Of a stretch of 8,796 nucleotides of DNA, positions 5,221 through 8,796 are shown piece after piece. This DNA comes from Gammaproteobacteria bacterium (lineage in GTDB: Bacteria; Pseudomonadota; Gammaproteobacteria; Steroidobacterales; MnTg04). The notes below the pieces were generated by a model, which searched no databases, was not told where the DNA came from, and saw only the letters and a list, made by a program, of their open reading frames with translations. The position numbers and the translations under genes were made by a program. The stretch's first letter is position 1, and every line of letters begins with the position of its first letter. The stretch is taken from NCBI GenBank assembly GCA_027297845.1, contig JAPUHG010000023.1, forward strand, positions 1 through 8,796, in the 5' to 3' direction.

Positions 5221-6561
5221 ATGCTGGATAAAATTGTAATTGCCAATCGAGGCGAAATCGCTTTACGCATATTGCGAGCCTGCCGCGAACTCAACATCAA
5301 GACCGTGGCGGTACATTCCACAGCGGACGCCAACCAGAAGCATGTTTTGCTTTCGGACGAGTCCGTCTGTATCGGGTCACCGCAATCCATTGACAGTTAT
5401 CTGAACATGCCAGCCATCATCAGCGCCGCCGAAGTCACCGACTCGATGGCGATACACCCCGGCTACGGTTTTCTATCCGAGAACGCGGATTTCGCAGAGC
5501 GTGTCGAGGACTGTGGCTTTATTTTCATTGGCCCGCGGGCCGAAACCATCCGTCGAATGGGCGACAAGGTTTCGGCAATCAAGGCGATGAAGGAAGCCGG
5601 TGTGCCCTGCGTGCCCGGCTCGGATGGCCCGCTGGGCGACGATCCCGAGGAAAATCTCAGAATCGGTCGCGAGATCGGCTATCCGGTGATCATCAAGGCC
5701 TCCGGTGGCGGCGGCGGGCGAGGAATGCGTGTCGTCCACGCTGAGGGCGCACTGCTGAGTGCGATTGCCTTGACCCAGGTCGAGGCGAAAGCGGCTTTTG
5801 ATAATGACGTAGTGTATATGGAGAAATTCCTGCAGCACCCGCGCCATATAGAGTTCCAGGTACTGGCTGATAATCATGGCAACGCGATTCACCTTGGTGA
5901 GCGCGATTGTTCCATGCAGCGCCGGCACCAGAAGGTTATCGAGGAAGCGCCGGCGCCCGGGATCAGCGAAGAGCAACGCGCAAAAATGGGGCGTCGCTGC
6001 GTCGAGGCCTGCAAATCGATGGGCTACCGCAGCGCCGGCACATTTGAATTTCTGTACCAAAACGATGAGTTTTATTTCATCGAGATGAATACCCGGATCC
6101 AGGTCGAACACCCGGTCACGGAAATGATCACGGGGGTCGATATAGTCAGGGCGCAGCTGGAAATCGCGGCGGGCGAAAAACTGAAATACAGCCAACAGGA
6201 TATTCATATAAACGGCCACGCGATCGAATGCAGGATCAACGCGGAAGATCCCAAGACTTTTGTGCCCAGCCCCGGGCCAATCAGGTTGTGGCACGCTCCC
6301 GGCGGACCGGGAATCCGCGTAGACAGCCATATCTACAGCGGCTATGACGTACCACCGTTTTACGACTCGATGATCGGCAAGATTATCGCGTATGGCCCTG
6401 ACCGGAAAACGGCTATTGCCAGGATGCGAAATGCGCTGAATGAAATGGTGATAGAAGGCATCAAAAGTAATATCGCCTTACACCAGGAGATAACCAATCA
6501 CGGGGCGTTCCAGGCTGGCGGAACCGACATTCATTACCTCGAGAAACGCCTGGGTTTGTAG
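5221..6561 (+). CDS. accC: Biotin carboxylase subunit of acetyl-CoA carboxylase
   Basis: AccC uses ATP and bicarbonate to carboxylate the biotin of BCCP. From the ATG at 5221 the protein has 446 residues, close to E. coli AccC (449), and starts MLDKIVIANRGEIALR as the family does. An in-frame ATG at 5119 would lie inside accB and is rejected. The ATP-grasp domain holds K116, K159, the glycine-rich loop SGGGGGRGMR (161-170), H209, K238, E276 and E288, followed by NTRIQVEHPVTE (290-301, with R292 and E296) and R338. These positions coincide with E. coli numbering, so the active site is intact. The Shine-Dalgarno is weak (GAGCAG), and translation may depend on coupling to accB 19 bp upstream. 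It forms the accBC operon and is followed by prmA. Confidence 0.98.
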   Translation: MLDKIVIANRGEIALRILRACRELNIKTVAVHSTADANQKHVLLSDESVCIGSPQSIDSYLNMPAIISAAEVTDSMAIHPGYGFLSENADFAERVEDCGFIFIGPRAETIRRMGDKVSAIKAMKEAGVPCVPGSDGPLGDDPEENLRIGREIGYPVIIKASGGGGGRGMRVVHAEGALLSAIALTQVEAKAAFDNDVVYMEKFLQHPRHIEFQVLADNHGNAIHLGERDCSMQRRHQKVIEEAPAPGISEEQRAKMGRRCVEACKSMGYRSAGTFEFLYQNDEFYFIEMNTRIQVEHPVTEMITGVDIVRAQLEIAAGEKLKYSQQDIHINGHAIECRINAEDPKTFVPSPGPIRLWHAPGGPGIRVDSHIYSGYDVPPFYDSMIGKIIAYGPDRKTAIARMRNALNEMVIEGIKSNIALHQEITNHGAFQAGGTDIHYLEKRLGL

Positions 6562-6570
6562 GGCGGCTGG

Positions 6571-7452
6571 GTGGAATGGCAACAACTGGTCATTGAGTCC
6601 GGACCGCCGGGCCCGGAAATCCTGGAAGATGCCTTGTTTGCGCAAGGCGCTCTCTCGGTAACCCTGCTGGACGCAGCGGACCAGCCGATCCTGGAGCCAA
6701 CACCGGGAGCCACCCCGTTGTGGCCGGAGGTGCGCATCGTCGCGCTTTTTTCAGCGAACATCAATGTAGACGAAATCGTGTGCGCGATCGAGACCGCAAT
6801 TGGTATGTCGTTGCCGGGACACCGTATCGAAAATCTGCCGGACCAGGATTGGCACAGAGCCTGGATGAAAGATTGCAAACCCATGCGCTTTGGCGACCGC
6901 CTCTGGATATGCCCGGGTGGGCAGAAACCAACGGTTGCCGACGGGATAATCGTCGAACTGGACCCCGGCCTTGCCTTCGGCACCGGCACCCACCCGACGA
7001 CCGGGCTCTGCCTGGAATGGCTGGAGCGAAGCGACATGCCCGGCATGAATGTACTGGATTACGGCTGCGGCTCGGGAATCCTCGCCATTGCGGCCCTGAA
7101 ATTGGGCGCCAAATTGGCCACCGCTGCGGATATCGATCCACAGGCTTTGATGGCAGCGAAAAACAACGCTCGACGAAACAACATCGACTCCGGCCTGACC
7201 ATCTGTAAGCCGGATCGTATACCTCAGCAGAGCTTCGACAGACTGGTTGCGAATATTCTGGCCGAACCATTAATCGAGCTGGCTCCGCGCTTGGCCGAGC
7301 TTGCGGCGCGCGGGGCATTGATTGCCCTGTCCGGAGTCTTGAAAGAACAGGCCTCAGCAGTGGAACAACACTACCAGACATGGTTTGATATGAACCCAGC
7401 GGCCCCTATGGATGATTGGGTGCTGCTTAGCGGTGCCCGCAGAAAGGAATAA
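6571..7452 (+). CDS. prmA: Ribosomal protein L11 methyltransferase
   Basis: PrmA trimethylates ribosomal protein L11 in the cytoplasm using S-adenosylmethionine; loss is usually tolerated. The 293-residue length is typical. The N-terminal L11-recognition domain is residues 1 to about 55, with DQDWHRAWMKDCKPMRFGDRLWICP (91-115) as the linker signature. The methyltransferase domain holds LDPGLAFGTGTHPTT (130-144), the SAM-binding motif VLDYGCGSGIL (161-171), the acidic ribose contact in AADID (185-189), and VANILAEPL (226-234). The start is a GTG at 6571, chosen because the protein then opens with WQQLVI as PrmA does; the Shine-Dalgarno is poor. The gap after accC is only 9 bp, and the next gene begins at, or within, 16 bp after the stop. 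Confidence 0.96.
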   Translation: MEWQQLVIESGPPGPEILEDALFAQGALSVTLLDAADQPILEPTPGATPLWPEVRIVALFSANINVDEIVCAIETAIGMSLPGHRIENLPDQDWHRAWMKDCKPMRFGDRLWICPGGQKPTVADGIIVELDPGLAFGTGTHPTTGLCLEWLERSDMPGMNVLDYGCGSGILAIAALKLGAKLATAADIDPQALMAAKNNARRNNIDSGLTICKPDRIPQQSFDRLVANILAEPLIELAPRLAELAARGALIALSGVLKEQASAVEQHYQTWFDMNPAAPMDDWVLLSGARRKE

Positions 7453-7457
7453 TGGAT

Positions 7458-7463
7458 TAGGAG
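7458..7463 (+). promoter_or_regulatory. Ribosome binding site that fixes a TTG start
   Basis: TAGGAG, the best Shine-Dalgarno in this part of the window, stands 5 bases before TTG at 7469, in the short gap after prmA. The in-frame ATG farther upstream (7412) lies inside prmA and has nothing comparable, so this site decides the start of the next gene. Confidence 0.7.
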
Positions 7464-7468
7464 TTCAT

Positions 7469-8761
7469 TTGTTTACCTGCTGTCCAAATTGCGAAACCGT
7501 TTTCAAAGTCACCGCCAAACACCTTCAGCAAGCGGCTGGCCAGGTGCGTTGCGGTAACTGTGAATTCGCCTTTAGCGCCTTGAGCAATATTCAGGAAACC
7601 GCGAGCGCAGCTGTCGCCAATCTCCAGGTGCTTGCGGAAAAAAGCGATGACGCCGGCAATCCGCCTGACGATTTGCTCGACGAGGCAATCAGCGACCCGG
7701 AGCAGCGCGAATCATGGCAGCGCCTGTCCACGACGAAATCATCGACCGTGGATACCTGGGCTGAAAAATTCAGTAAGGATTTCGGGGATATCGACGATGA
7801 TGAACTCCTGCAAATCGATCACCCCATCGAAGCGGCGGCGGATGACACCGAGGATTCTGCAAAGGTAGCGCAACAAACAGTCGATGACGAGCAAACATCG
7901 TCCGCCGATGAAGTCGTCCTGGTCGAAGACGCAGAAGCTTTTGAAGCTGCGGTACTGGCGACCATCCACGCCACCGAGTCCAAAGCCTGGGAATCGTCCG
8001 GGCCGCATTTTATTGGCAGTGAGAAGGCCGACCATAAGTTAGCGGATGACGAAATCGATCTGCCTGCGACCGAAGCTGTTGATGACCAGTCGTTGCAGGT
8101 CGAGGCTGCCATCGAAGATGGCGATCTGAGCGAGGATGAGAAGGTCGGTGCGGAGTCCGCGGCAGACGTGGATAACGAGTGGTTGTCCAATGAAGCCGAG
8201 GACACCGACCTTGATGAGGACCATGACCAGCCGAGCATGGATTTCCTGGAACAACTGGCTGCGGGCGCCGGCGTAGAGGCGAGCCTGGAGGACATCAACG
8301 TCGATGATGAGGACGAATCACAGCTTCTCGCCGACGATGATTTGCTGGAGGATGACGATGAAGATGAAGCATCTATAGATGACGATTTATTGACTTACGA
8401 GGTCGAACCCGATGAGCCGGTGGAGGATGAGATTGAGTTGGACGAGCCCATCGAGGTGGAGTCAGCAGCGGTCGCTGACGAAGATTTACTGATAGACGAA
8501 GATGATGACGAGCCTGAGACAGCCGACGTAGAAGACCTCATGGCAGATGAGGATGAAGACCAGGCAGAAGATGAGGACGTAGACGAGCCCGACGCAGCCG
8601 TCGAAGAAGACCTGGCAGAAGGTGAGGAAGTAGACGAGCCCGACGCAGCCGTCGAAGAAGATTTGACAGAAGGTGAGGAAGTAGACGAACCCGAGACAAC
8701 CGAAGAAGAAGGCCTGGCAGGAGTTGAGGAAGTAGACGAATCCGAGACAACCGAAGAATAA
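7469..8761 (+). CDS. Zinc-ribbon protein with long acidic repeat tail; probably truncated by an in-frame stop
   Basis: Starting at TTG 7469 the protein opens MFTCCPNCETVFKVTAKHL, the family-typical start of zinc-ribbon (MJ0042-type) proteins that commonly carry a membrane helix and a DUF3426 domain at the C-terminus. Zinc ligands are C5/C8 and C28/C31; a further Cys at position 4 is extra. An ATG at 7412 would add 19 unrelated residues encoded inside prmA. After residue 40 the protein is non-globular and dominated by Asp, Glu and Ala; residues 226-430 have no Lys or Arg. The end is a 17-residue tandem repeat (VDEPDAAVEEDLAEGEE). The TAA at 8759 replaces a Glu codon of the repeat, and the repeat continues in frame after it to the window end. 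No membrane helix or DUF3426 domain is reached before the stop. Function unknown; a membrane-linked regulatory role is only inferred. Confidence 0.8.
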   Translation: MFTCCPNCETVFKVTAKHLQQAAGQVRCGNCEFAFSALSNIQETASAAVANLQVLAEKSDDAGNPPDDLLDEAISDPEQRESWQRLSTTKSSTVDTWAEKFSKDFGDIDDDELLQIDHPIEAAADDTEDSAKVAQQTVDDEQTSSADEVVLVEDAEAFEAAVLATIHATESKAWESSGPHFIGSEKADHKLADDEIDLPATEAVDDQSLQVEAAIEDGDLSEDEKVGAESAADVDNEWLSNEAEDTDLDEDHDQPSMDFLEQLAAGAGVEASLEDINVDDEDESQLLADDDLLEDDDEDEASIDDDLLTYEVEPDEPVEDEIELDEPIEVESAAVADEDLLIDEDDDEPETADVEDLMADEDEDQAEDEDVDEPDAAVEEDLAEGEEVDEPDAAVEEDLTEGEEVDEPETTEEEGLAGVEEVDESETTEE

Positions 8762-8796
8762 GACCTGGCAAAAAGTGAGGAAGTAGACGACCCCGA
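8579..8796 (+). repeat. 51-bp tandem repeat (four full units plus a partial fifth)
   Basis: Units begin with GTAGACGA at 8579, 8630, 8681, 8732 and 8783 (the last cut by the window edge). Each encodes 17 residues of the pattern VDEP-x4-EEDL-x2-x-EE. Units 1 and 2 are nearly identical at DNA level, and units 3 and 4 are more diverged, sharing an ETTEE core. The frame is kept throughout, since 51 is a multiple of three. Unit 4 carries the TAA stop. Such arrays expand and contract by slippage or recombination and are also prone to assembly error. Confidence 0.9.

Noticed and set aside
5473..6330. 285-codon minus-strand frame opposite accC
   Set aside because: It is fully antisense to accC, which is complete with every catalytic residue. 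It shows no family character.
1..8796. CRISPR array, tRNA, rRNA, integrase, toxin-antitoxin or defence genes
   Set aside because: None was seen on either strand. The only repeats are the inverted pair near cutA and the coding 51-bp tandem array.

Overview
The window reads as an ordinary chromosomal segment of a Gammaproteobacterium. The basis is gene order and protein character: groES-groEL sits beside cutA-dsbD-tlpA, then aroQ-accB-accC-prmA and a zinc-ribbon protein. AccC active-site residues fall at E. coli numbering. HrcA/CIRCE-type control of groESL is absent from E. coli but occurs in several other gammaproteobacterial lineages. I cannot name a genus.

Layout. Bases 1-574 hold the start of groEL (cut by the window edge) and all of groES on the minus strand. 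They are driven from a sigma70-like promoter (674-701) that abuts a perfect CIRCE operator (648-674). Bases 704-1049 have no credible gene. They hold a 248-bp segment bounded by 19-bp inverted repeats (18 of 19 matching), which looks like a small non-coding mobile or palindromic element lying just upstream of cutA. From 1050 to the window end all genes are on the plus strand and closely packed: cutA, dsbD, tlpA, aroQ, accB, accC, prmA and a zinc-ribbon/acidic-repeat gene. The largest gaps are 67 bp (tlpA-aroQ), 19 bp (accB-accC) and 18 bp (aroQ-accB).

How the genes fit together. CutA, DsbD and the TlpA-like thioredoxin form a metal-tolerance and periplasmic thiol-reduction group: DsbD carries electrons across the inner membrane and the anchored thioredoxin is a plausible recipient. 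AroQ (shikimate pathway), AccB and AccC (biotin carboxylase half of acetyl-CoA carboxylase) and PrmA (L11 methylation) are housekeeping genes often found together in this order.

The points most worth a second look are: (i) a DsbD with two complete N-terminal redox domains; (ii) the inverted-repeat element; (iii) the last gene, which probably starts at an unannotated-looking TTG and ends at a stop codon inside a run of 51-bp tandem repeats that continue in frame past the stop; and (iv) the perfect CIRCE site. I did not find a wholly new multi-gene system here.
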